Positions 17,052-27,019 of a stretch of DNA of 38,204 bases are shown here, piece by piece. Under the pieces are notes generated by a model. It did not search any database, was not told the origin of the DNA, and saw nothing but the letters and a program-made list of their open reading frames with translations. The position numbers were made by a program, and so were the translations under genes. The stretch lies in the NCBI RefSeq assembly GCF_006494375.1, contig NZ_VHIZ01000016.1, positions 1 through 38,204 of the forward strand, read 5' to 3'. Each line of letters opens with the position of its first letter. The stretch's first letter is position 1. The DNA comes from Pantoea anthophila. GTDB taxonomy: Bacteria > Pseudomonadota > Gammaproteobacteria > Enterobacterales > Enterobacteriaceae.

Positions 17052-17300
17052 TCTGTTCCTGAAAGTCTGTTGCAGCGCGCCAGTGTAACGGGTTGTCTTA
17101 CGGTTGTCAGGCACCGTCGCGCCGGAATGTCGCGGCGGTGGCCGCCCGCAGACAGCCGCGCCGGGAACGCCAGGTAACGGATAAGGTGAGAAATAGGGTG
17201 CAATCCGGGGGAAGCAGCAGCCCGAACCGTCAGATATCTTGCGCAGCGCGGGGAAAAAATTATAACGTAGCCGCCATTAACGCGATTTTAGGGATTAAAC

Positions 17301-17774
17301 ATGAAAAAGTGGATGCTGATTGCGGCGCTGGCACTGGGTGGCTGTGCGCAAATCAACGATTATGAAAATGCGGTGCAGACCCCGGCACCCGCCGATTTGC
17401 AGGGCAACTGGCAAACCGTCGGACCGCAGAGCGGTCTGATTAGCGGCCAGGCGACAGGCAGCATCATTATTAATGCGGATGGCAGCACGCTGGATTGCCG
17501 TCAGTGGCAGCGGGTGATCGCCAAGCCCGGCAAGCTGACCCGACTGAATGGCGACTACGTTAACGTGACGCGTCAGCTGCGTGTGATGCCGCTGGATGTC
17601 GACAGTGGCGAGCTTAACTACGACGGCCTGACGCTGCGGAAAGTGGCCCGTCCGACGGTTGAGTGTCAGCAGGCGCTGAAGGAGATGGCAAAGCAACCTA
17701 AAGCCACGGTGATCCAGAATATCGAACCCCAGTTACTGCGTACATCGATTACCGAGCACAACGCTCAGTCATAA
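17301..17774 (+). CDS. yedD: YedD lipoprotein
   Basis: The 157-residue protein has a lipoprotein signal (MKKWMLIAALALGGC, lipobox LGG|C). The body matches E. coli YedD closely: TPAPADLQGNWQTVGPQ, STLDCRQWQRVIAKPGKLT and RPTVECQQAL all have counterparts. The two Cys residues in LDCRQW and VECQQ probably form a disulfide. Function is unsettled. In E. coli yedD also lies next to amyA, convergent as here. The C-terminus is longer than in E. coli. Confidence 0.93.
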   Translation: MKKWMLIAALALGGCAQINDYENAVQTPAPADLQGNWQTVGPQSGLISGQATGSIIINADGSTLDCRQWQRVIAKPGKLTRLNGDYVNVTRQLRVMPLDVDSGELNYDGLTLRKVARPTVECQQALKEMAKQPKATVIQNIEPQLLRTSITEHNAQS

Positions 17775-17790
17775 CGCCAGCTGTAAAAGA

Positions 17791-17836
17791 GCCCCGGCAG
17801 GGCAGAGCCATCCTGATGCTCTGACTGCCGGGGCTT
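17791..17836. terminator. Bidirectional terminator between yedD and amyA
   Basis: GCCCCGGCAG (17791-17800) pairs with CTGCCGGGGC (17825-17834), and an inner CAGAGC/GCTCTG stem extends it to a long hairpin. It lies between two convergent stop codons. Confidence 0.85.
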
Positions 17837-17857
17837 CATACTGAGGTCAGCAAAAAA

Positions 17858-19339
17858 TCAGTCCGCCACTACCCAGACGCTGACGCTGCCGCCGTTGCAG
17901 GCAAACACTGCGGTGCCGTGCTCATCGGCGGTGATTGTCTCTTCACGGTTACCCAGATAGTCGCGCCACATCTTACCGGCAAAGCCTTCACCCATGGGCA
18001 CGCTTTTCTCACCCGCATCACCGTTTGACATAATCACCACGCAACCCGGCTGGGTTTCCGTGCCGCTGCGGCTGAAGGCGACACAGTTGGGATGATCAAA
18101 GTAGTCGGTCTGAACACCCCAGCCATACTGCTGCCGCGCCCGGATCAGGCCTTCGAGTTCCGGGATCACCGGCATCTCAATCTTGTGCGTTTCACCGTCG
18201 CCCCCCTCATCTTCGTACGTCGCGCCGAACAGGTCAGGATAGAAAACGGTTGGCACGCCCTGTTCACGCAGCAGGATCAGGGCATAGGCCAGCGGTTTGA
18301 ACCAGGCTTCAACCGGCGCCTCAAGTGACTGCAGCGGCTGAGTATCGTGGTTCGCCACGATAGTCACGGCGTGCCACGGGTCAGCGACCACCAGAGAATT
18401 GGCAAAAATCTGGCTCATATCGTAGGCACTGCCTGCGGTTGACGCCTGATGGAAGTTCATATGCAGCGGGGCATCAAACAGCATGGTCTTGCCTTCCACC
18501 TGATGCACATACTCCTGCAGCTTCTCCGTTTCAAACGACCAGTATTCAGCGACGATAAACATCGGCTCTTCAGCCACCTCCTGAATATGGTCGATCCACT
18601 CCTTGTAGAACCACGCCGGGATATGTTTTACCGCATCCAGGCGGAAACCGGTGCAGGGAACCTGTTCCATCACCCAGCGCGCCCAGTATTTCAGCTCCTC
18701 TCTGACCGCATTGTTGCGGAAATCGATGTTGGCTCCCATCAGATAATCGAAATTACCCAGCTCGTTATCCACCTGGTCGTTCCAGCCTTCCGCGGTGTAA
18801 TCGTTGATGATTTTGAACACACCGTTTTCGTCCGGATTTTCGATGTGGTCTACGCCGCTGAAACATTTGTGATCCCAGATGAATTTCGAATACTCCCCGG
18901 CGCGCGCCGGAAAGGTGAATTTCGTCCAGGCTTCACACTCGACGACCTCATCGTCAATTTCATCGCGGTTGTCCGGATTGACGCGGTTAACGCTGATCGC
19001 CTCTTTCTCGTCCGCGCCCATTTTGTGGTTCACCACCACATCGAGCAGCACCCCGATGTTATGGCTGCGCAGCGCCTCTGTGGCGGCCAGTAACTGCTGT
19101 TTGTCGCCATATTTGGTGGCAACCCCGCCTTTCTGATCGAATTCCCCCAGGTCAAAAAGATCATAGCTGTCGTAACCGACAGAATAACCACCCGAACCCC
19201 CTTTGTAACACGGTGGTAACCACGCCATCGTAATGCCAGTTTCGCTGAGCCACGCCGCGCGATCGGCGACTTCAGGCCACAGTTTGCTGCCATCCGGGTA
19301 ATACCAATGGAAAAACTGTAATAACGTTGGGTTTTGCAT
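17858..19339 (-). CDS. amyA: Cytoplasmic alpha-amylase AmyA
   Basis: The 493-residue GH13 alpha-amylase matches E. coli AmyA (495) along its length. The nucleophile lies in [11 protein letters not shown], the acid/base in FIVAEYWS and the third Asp in VANHDTQP. There is no signal peptide, so it acts on internal maltodextrins and glycogen. The ATG at 19339 ([17 protein letters not shown]) matches the E. coli start, and the frame opening at 19372 is too far upstream. It lies next to fliT as in E. coli. Confidence 0.97.
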   Translation of the reverse strand: MQNPTLLQFFHWYYPDGSKLWPEVADRAAWLSETGITMAWLPPCYKGGSGGYSVGYDSYDLFDLGEFDQKGGVATKYGDKQQLLAATEALRSHNIGVLLDVVVNHKMGADEKEAISVNRVNPDNRDEIDDEVVECEAWTKFTFPARAGEYSKFIWDHKCFSGVDHIENPDENGVFKIINDYTAEGWNDQVDNELGNFDYLMGANIDFRNNAVREELKYWARWVMEQVPCTGFRLDAVKHIPAWFYKEWIDHIQEVAEEPMFIVAEYWSFETEKLQEYVHQVEGKTMLFDAPLHMNFHQASTAGSAYDMSQIFANSLVVADPWHAVTIVANHDTQPLQSLEAPVEAWFKPLAYALILLREQGVPTVFYPDLFGATYEDEGGDGETHKIEMPVIPELEGLIRARQQYGWGVQTDYFDHPNCVAFSRSGTETQPGCVVIMSNGDAGEKSVPMGEGFAGKMWRDYLGNREETITADEHGTAVFACNGGSVSVWVVAD

Positions 19340-19442
19340 GTACCGCTCTCCAGGGGGGATGATGAAAATCAAGTATGGAGTAAGCGGCAGAAAAGAGACG
19401 CCGCGCAGAAAAATAAATCTGGCGGCGTGGCAGAGCAGGGGA

Positions 19443-19808
19443 TCAGGAGAGGGTTTCGCGGGGCACCATCACCACACCGCCCTGGTTACCATAGGCGGAC
19501 ATGACAGATTTCTGGCGGCTGCTCTGACCCACCAGCGCGGCCAGCTCATCCATCCGCGCCTGCAGCAGACGTTTCACTTCACTTTCGTTATCCAGGATAT
19601 GCCGCAACACCGGGCGCAGCTGCTCCTGCGTCTGCGCCGACGGCGAGGCCTTATCTGTCGACTGGGCTAAATTCTGCACCGCGCTGACATACTCCATCTC
19701 CCTGCTGATCAATTCATCCCATTCGCCCTGTGCTGCGTGACGCAGCATGCCCTGGCTGAGATCGAGTAACTGTTGGTAAACGGCAATCAGATGCGGTGCA
19801 GTAGTCAT
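19443..19808 (-). CDS. fliT: FliT, FliD chaperone and FlhDC regulator
   Basis: The 121-residue helical protein has the FliT pattern ([34 protein letters not shown]). FliT escorts the cap protein FliD to the export gate, and free FliT inhibits FlhD4C2 in Salmonella. The start shares a base with the fliS stop (TAATG). It ends the fliDST unit. Confidence 0.95.
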   Translation of the reverse strand: MTTAPHLIAVYQQLLDLSQGMLRHAAQGEWDELISREMEYVSAVQNLAQSTDKASPSAQTQEQLRPVLRHILDNESEVKRLLQARMDELAALVGQSSRQKSVMSAYGNQGGVVMVPRETLS

Positions 19809-20221
19809 TAAACGGCGTCCTGAATCAGGTTAGATTGAACCACTTCTTTCCACGCGTCCGCGATGTTGCGCAGCAGGCCTTCGACCTCCCCGACCGCTTC
19901 AACATCGTTGTGCAGGTTGGCCTGCAGCAGGCGACGCGTCATGTAGTTGTAAAGATCCAGCAGGTTATCTGCCAGTTCGTCACCACTGTTTTCAGCAAGC
20001 CCTTCTTTCAGACCAGCTTCGATAATATTGATAGCTTTAGAAATTGAGGTGCCTTTACCTTCAATATTGCCATCCTGCATAAACAGACGGGCGCGGATCA
20101 GCGCGCTCAGTGCGCCGTCGAACAGCATCACGACCAGCTGCTGCTGGCTGGCGCTCATCACGGCACTTTCGACGCCAATTTTTGCATAGGCTTTGGTGCC
20201 TGTAGCGGTGTACATGGTCAC
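19808..20221 (-). CDS. fliS: FliS, flagellin export chaperone
   Basis: The 137-residue protein has the FliS signature ([38 protein letters not shown], residues about 10-47) and [17 protein letters not shown]. FliS binds the flagellin C-terminus in the cytoplasm and prevents early polymerisation. It follows fliD by 2 nt and is joined to fliT. Confidence 0.97.
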   Translation of the reverse strand: MTMYTATGTKAYAKIGVESAVMSASQQQLVVMLFDGALSALIRARLFMQDGNIEGKGTSISKAINIIEAGLKEGLAENSGDELADNLLDLYNYMTRRLLQANLHNDVEAVGEVEGLLRNIADAWKEVVQSNLIQDAV

Positions 20222-20223
20222 TC

Positions 20224-21639
20224 CTATGATTTTTCAGAAGAACTTGACGTATCGAACTGCTGCGTCAGATAGGTACTGGTTGAGTTCAGTTTACTGATCG
20301 CCAGATCCAGCTGGGTAAACTGCGTTTTATAGCGCGCGATATCTGCGTCGATGCGGTCGCTGGTGGTGTTATAAAGGGCGGTTAAGTTGTTCAGTGTTTT
20401 ACTTACGCCATCGGTCGCGGCCTGAACAATCCCTTTAGAGGCCAGCCATTCAGTCAGTTTGTTGTCTATCTTCGCGCTGATGCCGGTCTTACCATCACCG
20501 ACGATCATCTCTTTGACGCCAGCGGCATCTTTATCCAGGGCTGCACTCAGCTTGGTGGAGTCCAGCTTCAGTGAGCCAGTCGTAGGGTCCGTGGTGACAC
20601 CAATCTGACCCAGTGACTTGTAGGCGGATGAGCTCTGCGCATTGGTCAGCATGCTCTTCAGCTGGGTTTCAATGGTGCGTAAGGTACTGTCACCCAGCAG
20701 GGCGCCATTGCTGGAGTCCTGCGCATCGCTGTTGGTGTCGACTTTGGTATATTTGGTCAGCGTGTTGAACTGATCCAGCAACGTATTGTAAGCGTCGACC
20801 CAGGTGCTGATGGCGCTTGAGGCTTTTGACGTGTCTTTCGTAATGGTTAGCGTCTGGTCGCCTACCGTCTGCGCGGTAAGATTCAGGGTAATTCCTTCCA
20901 GCGCATCGCTGATCTGATTGCTGCTGTTCTCAATCGCGATGTTGTTTACCGTCAGTTTAGCGTTCTGCGCGGTAACGCTTTGCGTCATCGCATTGCTGCT
21001 GGCGGAGGCGTCGTAGCCAACGATCCCCTGCAGCGTGTCATCTCCGGTCACGGCAATCGTTGATACCGCATTATCGCTGCCGGTTTTATTCGCACTGACA
21101 GAGAGGCGGAAGCTGCCATCCGAAACTTTGATGATACTGGCAGTGACGCCAGCGCTGGCACCGTTAATGGCGTCACGCATACCGGTCAGGGAGGTCTGTT
21201 CGTTGGTCAGCGTCACGCTTTTGCTGGTGCCATCTTTCAAGGTAATGGCAATGCTGCGGCTGGACGCGGAGCTGTCACCCAGCGCGGCGGTGTTGCTGCT
21301 CTGCACCGCTGAGGTCAGGACCTGTGCCTGTGCCAGCTGAGTAACACTGATAGAGTATTTACCCGCCACGGTGCTGCCAGAAGTGGTGGCGCTGAATGCG
21401 CTGGAGCTGCTGGTCGCCGTCGTTGCAGTAAAGAGATCGGCGCTGTTGAGCTTACTGTTCGCCGTCTGGAACGTCGTCAGTGAGCTTTTCAGCGTCGCGT
21501 AGGCGCTGAGCTTAGCGGTATACGCTGACTGTTGGGTAGAAATCGGTTTCAGCGCGGCTTTTTCAGCGGTCTGCAGACTGTCAAGCATGGTACTGAGTGG
21601 CAGGCCGGAACCCACACCAAGGTTGGAAATACTAGCCAT
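20224..21639 (-). CDS. fliD: FliD, filament cap protein
   Basis: The 471-residue protein starts MASISNLGVGSGLPLSTML, the usual FliD N-terminus, and has a Ser/Thr-rich middle with a conserved C-terminal helical region (TSTYLTQQFDTSSSSEKS at the end). FliD caps the growing filament and folds flagellin into place. Length equals that of E. coli FliD (about 468). A strong sigma-28 promoter lies 44 bp upstream. Confidence 0.97.
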   Translation of the reverse strand: MASISNLGVGSGLPLSTMLDSLQTAEKAALKPISTQQSAYTAKLSAYATLKSSLTTFQTANSKLNSADLFTATTATSSSSAFSATTSGSTVAGKYSISVTQLAQAQVLTSAVQSSNTAALGDSSASSRSIAITLKDGTSKSVTLTNEQTSLTGMRDAINGASAGVTASIIKVSDGSFRLSVSANKTGSDNAVSTIAVTGDDTLQGIVGYDASASSNAMTQSVTAQNAKLTVNNIAIENSSNQISDALEGITLNLTAQTVGDQTLTITKDTSKASSAISTWVDAYNTLLDQFNTLTKYTKVDTNSDAQDSSNGALLGDSTLRTIETQLKSMLTNAQSSSAYKSLGQIGVTTDPTTGSLKLDSTKLSAALDKDAAGVKEMIVGDGKTGISAKIDNKLTEWLASKGIVQAATDGVSKTLNNLTALYNTTSDRIDADIARYKTQFTQLDLAISKLNSTSTYLTQQFDTSSSSEKS

Positions 21640-21682
21640 GTTAATTCCTTTATAAGGTCGACAGGGAAAATGAATACCTGGG

Positions 21683-21709
21683 TTATCGGCCTTGAATGCG
21701 GAAAGTTTA
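21683..21709 (-). promoter_or_regulatory. Sigma-28 promoter of fliD
   Basis: On the minus strand, TAAACTTT, 11 nt and GCCGATAA run from 21709 to 21683. The -10 octamer matches the FliA consensus fully and the -35 has seven of eight bases (TAAAGTTT). Confidence 0.9.
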
Positions 21710-21872
21710 AAGGTATTTGCCTTAGTGTAATGAGTTAAACAGGCACTATAGAGAAGGGTAATTCAGCGGTTAGAAAATTAATGAATCAGGTCTAAAGAAG
21801 TCGGAAAGGGTGGCGATAACCTCAAACGTGACAGGCAGAAGCAAAAAATTTCGCCTGGTACTAAAAAAATTC

Positions 21873-21899
21873 TAAAGGTTGTTTGACGGCAGACGATAA
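21873..21899 (+). promoter_or_regulatory. Sigma-28 promoter of fliC
   Basis: TAAAGGTT (21873-21880), an 11 nt spacer and GACGATAA (21892-21899) form a FliA-type promoter with two mismatches to TAAAGTTT-N11-GCCGATAA. It lies about 78 bp before the fliC start, leaving a leader of roughly 70 nt. The fliD and fliC promoters are back to back in a 337 bp gap. Confidence 0.88.
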
Positions 21900-21976
21900 C
21901 AACTTTGACGGCGCTGAAGCCGGCGGGTTGAAGCCCACACCTTAACCGAAAGACTTGATTAACAGGAAAATTTATC

Positions 21977-23182
21977 ATGGCCCAAGTCATTAACACCAAC
22001 AGCCTCTCGCTGATCACTCAGAACAACATCAACAAGAACCAGTCAGCTCTGTCTACTTCAATGGAGCGTCTGTCTTCTGGTTTACGTATCAACAGCGCGA
22101 AAGATGACGCTGCTGGTCAGGCGATTGCCAACCGTTTCACCTCTAACATCAAAGGTCTGACTCAGGCTGCCCGTAACGCCAACGACGGTATCTCTGCTGC
22201 GCAGACTACTGAAGGCGCGCTGTCAGAAATCAACAACAACTTACAGCGTATCCGTGAACTGACTGTTCAGGCTGCAAGTGGTACTAACTCAGATTCTGAC
22301 AAATCTTCAATCCAGGACGAAATCAAATCACGTCTGGACGAGATTGACCGCGTTTCTGGTCAGACTCAGTTCAACGGCGTGAACGTGCTGGCTAAAGACG
22401 GCAAAATGAACATCCAGGTTGGCGCTAACGATGGCGAAACCATCACTATCGACCTGAAAAAAATCGACTCCAAGACCCTGGGTCTGGACAGCTTCAACGT
22501 CAACGGTCCTGCTGGCACCCCGACTGCAGCTGGCGCAACTGAGTTCAAAGCTGCTTACGGTTCTACCACTAACGTAACTGGCGCAACTGTTGTTGAATCA
22601 ACTGCTAATGAGCTGTCTACCCGTCTGGGTGTGGCTGCTTCAGGTGTGGCTGTAGACTCTGGTACCGTCTACAAAGATGACAACGGCAAAATGTTTGCTA
22701 AAGTCACCGTAACTTCAGCAAGCGATGCTGAAACCAACAACCTGAAAGCAAATGGCTTTGACATCGCGAGCGGCGCTGCAAATGCTAAAACTTTCTATGT
22801 TGCTGTAGATCCACAGTCAGCTGATACCTCAACCACTACTGGCACCGCAGCGTTCAAACTGGACACGACTAACATGAGCCTGTCCAGCCTGACTTCAGGT
22901 GCATCAGCTAACCCACTGGCTAAGCTGGATGATGCGATTGCAAGCGTGGATAAGTTCCGTTCTTCACTGGGTGCGATTCAGAACCGTCTGAACTCAGCCG
23001 TGACTAACCTGAGCAACACCACCACTAACCTGTCAGCTGCACAGTCTCGTATTCAGGATGCTGACTACGCAACTGAAGTTTCAAACATGTCTAAAGCGCA
23101 GATCGTACAGCAGGCAGGTAACTCCGTGCTGGCGAAAGCGAACCAGGTTCCACAGCAGGTTCTGTCTCTGCTGCAGGGCTAA
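21977..23182 (+). CDS. fliC: Flagellin FliC
   Basis: The 401-residue flagellin has conserved D0/D1 ends: MAQVINTNSLSLITQNNINK, LSSGLRINSAKDDAAGQAI near the start and DADYATEVSNMSKAQIVQQA near the end. The central exposed part (about residues 175-300) is variable and Thr/Ser/Ala-rich. At 401 residues it is shorter than E. coli K-12 FliC (about 498), so the outer domain is small. Many Ser/Thr in that part are possible O-glycosylation sites for the enzymes encoded next door. An AGGA site and the sigma-28 promoter precede it. Confidence 0.98.
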   Translation: MAQVINTNSLSLITQNNINKNQSALSTSMERLSSGLRINSAKDDAAGQAIANRFTSNIKGLTQAARNANDGISAAQTTEGALSEINNNLQRIRELTVQAASGTNSDSDKSSIQDEIKSRLDEIDRVSGQTQFNGVNVLAKDGKMNIQVGANDGETITIDLKKIDSKTLGLDSFNVNGPAGTPTAAGATEFKAAYGSTTNVTGATVVESTANELSTRLGVAASGVAVDSGTVYKDDNGKMFAKVTVTSASDAETNNLKANGFDIASGAANAKTFYVAVDPQSADTSTTTGTAAFKLDTTNMSLSSLTSGASANPLAKLDDAIASVDKFRSSLGAIQNRLNSAVTNLSNTTTNLSAAQSRIQDADYATEVSNMSKAQIVQQAGNSVLAKANQVPQQVLSLLQG

Positions 23183-23210
23183 TCATTCCCCTGAGGAATG
23201 GATGCAAAAA

Positions 23211-23233
23211 CCCCGCTTCGGCGGGGTTTTTTT
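23211..23233 (+). terminator. Intrinsic terminator of fliC
   Basis: CCCCGC and GCGGGG pair around a TTCG tetraloop and run into seven Ts ending at 23233. It should separate high-level fliC transcription from the downstream glycosyltransferase genes. Confidence 0.93.
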
Positions 23234-23391
23234 ATGGGCGTAAAACAGAAGCGCCTGGCTGTTCTGACAGAATGGGCCCTTTTTGCTCTTTTACTTCACC
23301 GATTGAACCCAGGCACAAAGCCTATGCTAAAGCAAAATATGCGCTGCTCTTAGCCGGCTGTGACTAAGAGGAGTCAGTGAGAGAGAGCAAA

Positions 23392-26300
23392 ATGCATCAA
23401 CAAGACCTTGTCAGCATCATCATTACCGCAGACGTTGCCACCTGGTTTACTGAGGCGCTGGAGAGCGCGCTCAATCAGGATTATCAGCCGATCGAAATCA
23501 TTGTGGCTGATTACAGTGACGCGCAATTCATTCATCAGACGCTGCAACGGTATCTTCCCCGGCACGGCGATGTTATCCGCTATTTAAAAACAGAAGGTAC
23601 GGTCGTTCAGCTTCTGGAGGCAGCGGTTAGTGCTGCCCGTGGAAAATATATCAAGTTTCTCTCTGATGCCGATCTCCTTAAGCCTGACAATATCTCAACA
23701 TGCGTTGCTGGACTGAAAGCCTTTCCTGACTGCCGGGTCGCGTTGACACGGCGTGAGCGGGTGGGGCCACAGGGTGAACGGCTTGACGGGCTTCTCTCCA
23801 CTTCCGCCCTGAGCCAGGAAAATCTCATTATCAATGGCAGAGATTTTCTGCGTAATCAGACGCTGAAAGCATACAGTCTGCCGGGAGAACTGACGGCAGC
23901 GTTGTTTTACCGCGACGACATCAGCGCCAGCCTTATCGACCAGGCGCTGCTTACTCAGGGTAATCCGGCACTGCAGGCCATTCCGGCACTGGCCTTCTGC
24001 TACAGCCTTCTGAGTCATACTCATCTCCTCTGGTTTTCTGCGCCTTTGTGCTGCGTGCGTGCTTCAGATGTTGAGCGCCAGCCTCATCAACGCGAAAGTG
24101 ATGAGCTTTTTACAAGCGGTCGTGAATATTTATATGAGCAAATCCGTCAGGAGAGCTGGTTCGGGGAGGCTGACCATGCGCCCCATCTGGCGCAGGTGGC
24201 CTGTTTAGATCAGCCCGATCACTTTAGTCTGAGAAATCTGGCGGAGGAGCAACAAAAGAATTTTACGCTGGATGTGCTGGCAGCCTGGCGACGTTCGCGC
24301 ACGCTGGATGCCATGCAGCAAAACAGGTTAACGGATATGGCCGCCGCTAACGCCCATGATGTGAGCGTGTTGGTGATCATCACCGTGACGGAAGAGAATG
24401 TCGCCGATCTGGAAACGCTGCTTAACTCAATCAGACAAGGTGAGAGAACCGGAGTCCGGTTCGAACCCGTCATCGTGACGCTGGATCTGGACTGTGCCGC
24501 TGACGCGGAATGCTATGCTGCGACGCAGCAGACTCGAATAAGCGTGATCAATCAGATTATCGACGCACGTCACGATGACTGGGTGATGTTTCTGGATGCC
24601 TCCTGCACGATGCATGATTCAGGAATGACCGCCCTCAGCGCCAGGCTGATCCCACAAAACAGTTATCTGGCGCTTTACGCGGATGAGTTTTTCTATATTG
24701 ATAATGCGCCCGTGGGGGCCGCTTTCCGGCCTGATTTGAATCTCGATCTCTTACTCAGTTCACCGAAAACAATGGCGCAACACTGGCTGTTCCGGCGCGA
24801 ATTACTTTTAGCGGCGGGGGGCTTGGATGCTGACTATCCGTCATCAGCTGAGTTTGATCTTATTGTTAAACTGATTGAGTCTCAGGGTTTCGAGGCCATC
24901 GGTCACGTGGCTGAGCCGCTGCTGACAGGGCAGCTTAAAAGCCGATCTATCCTGGAAGATGTGGCCATTCTTGAACGCCATCTGCAGAACCGTGGCTATC
25001 CCGATGGGCGGGCGGCGTTAGATAAATTTTTCAATTACCGCTTACGGTATAACCATCCTGATAAGCCGGTCGTCTCGATCATTATCCTGGCGAACTGGCA
25101 CCTTGCCTCACTGATTAGCTGTGTCACCACGCTGCTCGAGAAAACCACCTATCACCGCTATGAACTGATCATTATCTGCGATAACCAGGGAACGCCTGAG
25201 CGGGATAGATGGCTGTCCGATATTGGCAGCGTCGATCCTCAACGGATAAAAACGGTGATGTTCGACGGCGGATTCAGTCACGGTGCCATGGCGAATCGTG
25301 CCGCTGAACTGGCCGTGGGTGACTATCTGCTGTTTATGCATTGTGAAATGGCGGTTACTGATGGCGAGTGGCTCGACAATCTTCTTAATCATGGGCAGAG
25401 GCCGGAAGTGTTTGCCACAGGCGCAAAACATCTTTCGTCTGACAATAAAATTCGTCATGCGGGCTATGTTCTCGGTGTTAACGGAGCGGTCGGTGAGGTT
25501 TTCCGTGGCAACGATGATAATGAACCCAATTATCTGGGACGCATGCATCTCGATCAGAATTACAGCGCGGTGTCTGGCGATCTGGTGCTGATGCGTAAAT
25601 CTGTCTTTGACGAGCTGGGAGGATTTGACGACAACAAACGTCTTTATGGCGATGTTGATCTCTGCCTGAAGGCGCGCGAGCAAGGGTATCTGACAGTCTG
25701 GACCCCCTATGCCCGACTGCATCGGCCGGCTGCCCGCAAAAGTCCTTTCCCGGATGAAACGGTACACGCCTCCACGAAATTAAAGCAACTGGAAGAAGAT
25801 AAGGTCTACGCGCAATGGATGCCGGTCATCGCCAGCGATCCTGCCTATAACCCGAATCTCTCCCTGAGAAGCCGGCATTTTGAATTAAGAAATGATGAGT
25901 TCAGCTGGCAGCCACTCAGGGCAGAAAATCTGCCTTCATTCCTGGCGCACAATGCCGATATCTACGGCTGCGGTCACTACCGTATTACCCAACCGCTTAA
26001 AGCGATGATAGCGGAGGGCGTCGCTCAGGGTAGTAGCGGCATGACGCTGCTGACGTTAAGTGAAATGGGGCAGTTCAGACCGGACAGTCTGATTATTCAG
26101 CGTCGCTATTCACCGGCTTTTCACACCTGGATGGAACGGGTCGGTAAACTACACAACGTCTTTAAAGTGTTCGAGCTGGATGACTACATTATTAACCTCC
26201 CTATGAAGCATCATGGTCGTCAGGCGTACAAGCAGGAGACGGCAAAATTAATACGCAAGAGCCTGAGCTTCTTTGACCGCTTTGTGGTGTCGACAGCCCC

Positions 26301-26913
26301 ACTGGCGGAAGCGATGAGGGATATGCATCCGGATATCGTTGTCGTAAAAAACCGCCTGCCGTCAGAAGCCTGGGGCACACTGCAATCCCTGCGCAATCAG
26401 GGCAGGAAACCGCGTGTGGGCTGGGCCGGAGGGATCAGCCATCGGGGCGACCTTGAGATGATTTTTGACATCGTGCGGGAATTCTCGGGAGAGGTTGAAT
26501 GGGTGTTTATGGGCATGTGCCCGGATAAACTTCGACCCTATGTGCACGAAATTCACAGTGGCGTCGATCTGCCTCTTTACCCGGCCGCACTGGCGGCACT
26601 GAATCTGGACCTGGCGCTGGCACCTGTCGAAGACAACATATTCAACGCCTGTAAAAGTAATCTGCGGTTACTGGAATATGGTGCATGCGGCGTGCCGGTT
26701 ATCTGCAGCAACGTGGCCTGCTACCAGCAGGATGATCTGCCGGTCACGCGGGTCAATAACAAATTTATCGACTGGCGCGAAGCTATCCGCATGCATCTGG
26801 CCGATCCCGACGCCAGCGCAAAAATGGGCAGAGAATTGCAGGCCATCGTCCGGCGAGACTGGATGCTGACAGGCGAAAATCTGCGTTTATGGGCACAGGC
26901 GTGGCGGCCCTAA
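23392..26913 (+). CDS. Giant multidomain glycosyltransferase (probable flagellin glycosylation)
   Basis: The protein is 1173 residues from the ATG (1178 from a GTG at 23377; an AGGAG lies too close to the GTG, while GAGAG fits the ATG). Three GT-A (GT2-like) domains are visible, starting near residues 11, 328 and 563 in the longer numbering. The first keeps a DXD-type motif (LSDADLL), and the third has a GGFDDNKRLYGDVDLCLKA signature. A C-terminal GT4-like domain (about 853-1178) has RLLEYGACGVPVICS. The layout recalls the large Fgt/FgtA flagellin glycosyltransferases of Pseudomonas. No signal or membrane helix is seen, so it is likely cytoplasmic and acts on FliC before export. Confidence 0.85.
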   Translation: MHQQDLVSIIITADVATWFTEALESALNQDYQPIEIIVADYSDAQFIHQTLQRYLPRHGDVIRYLKTEGTVVQLLEAAVSAARGKYIKFLSDADLLKPDNISTCVAGLKAFPDCRVALTRRERVGPQGERLDGLLSTSALSQENLIINGRDFLRNQTLKAYSLPGELTAALFYRDDISASLIDQALLTQGNPALQAIPALAFCYSLLSHTHLLWFSAPLCCVRASDVERQPHQRESDELFTSGREYLYEQIRQESWFGEADHAPHLAQVACLDQPDHFSLRNLAEEQQKNFTLDVLAAWRRSRTLDAMQQNRLTDMAAANAHDVSVLVIITVTEENVADLETLLNSIRQGERTGVRFEPVIVTLDLDCAADAECYAATQQTRISVINQIIDARHDDWVMFLDASCTMHDSGMTALSARLIPQNSYLALYADEFFYIDNAPVGAAFRPDLNLDLLLSSPKTMAQHWLFRRELLLAAGGLDADYPSSAEFDLIVKLIESQGFEAIGHVAEPLLTGQLKSRSILEDVAILERHLQNRGYPDGRAALDKFFNYRLRYNHPDKPVVSIIILANWHLASLISCVTTLLEKTTYHRYELIIICDNQGTPERDRWLSDIGSVDPQRIKTVMFDGGFSHGAMANRAAELAVGDYLLFMHCEMAVTDGEWLDNLLNHGQRPEVFATGAKHLSSDNKIRHAGYVLGVNGAVGEVFRGNDDNEPNYLGRMHLDQNYSAVSGDLVLMRKSVFDELGGFDDNKRLYGDVDLCLKAREQGYLTVWTPYARLHRPAARKSPFPDETVHASTKLKQLEEDKVYAQWMPVIASDPAYNPNLSLRSRHFELRNDEFSWQPLRAENLPSFLAHNADIYGCGHYRITQPLKAMIAEGVAQGSSGMTLLTLSEMGQFRPDSLIIQRRYSPAFHTWMERVGKLHNVFKVFELDDYIINLPMKHHGRQAYKQETAKLIRKSLSFFDRFVVSTAPLAEAMRDMHPDIVVVKNRLPSEAWGTLQSLRNQGRKPRVGWAGGISHRGDLEMIFDIVREFSGEVEWVFMGMCPDKLRPYVHEIHSGVDLPLYPAALAALNLDLALAPVEDNIFNACKSNLRLLEYGACGVPVICSNVACYQQDDLPVTRVNNKFIDWREAIRMHLADPDASAKMGRELQAIVRRDWMLTGENLRLWAQAWRP

Positions 26914-27019
26914 TCAGTTTCAGCAAAAGATAATGTCGGGCTATCACGTCAGATAGCCTGATGTAATGTCATGGTGACGCGGTCTGGAGATGCCATTAAC
27001 GTGGCAGGCGGGAATGGTC

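Noticed and set aside
18449..19093. 214-residue open frame antisense to amyA
   Set aside because: It lies wholly opposite a conserved amylase, has no ribosome-binding site, and no recognisable domain.
25108..25767. 219-residue open frame antisense to the first glycosyltransferase
   Set aside because: It is a shadow of the GT2 domain-3 coding strand with no start signals.
26939..26958. Hairpin GGCTATC/GATAGCC between the two glycosyltransferase genes
   Set aside because: There is no T-run and the genes are close and co-directional. It is unlikely to terminate and could be chance.
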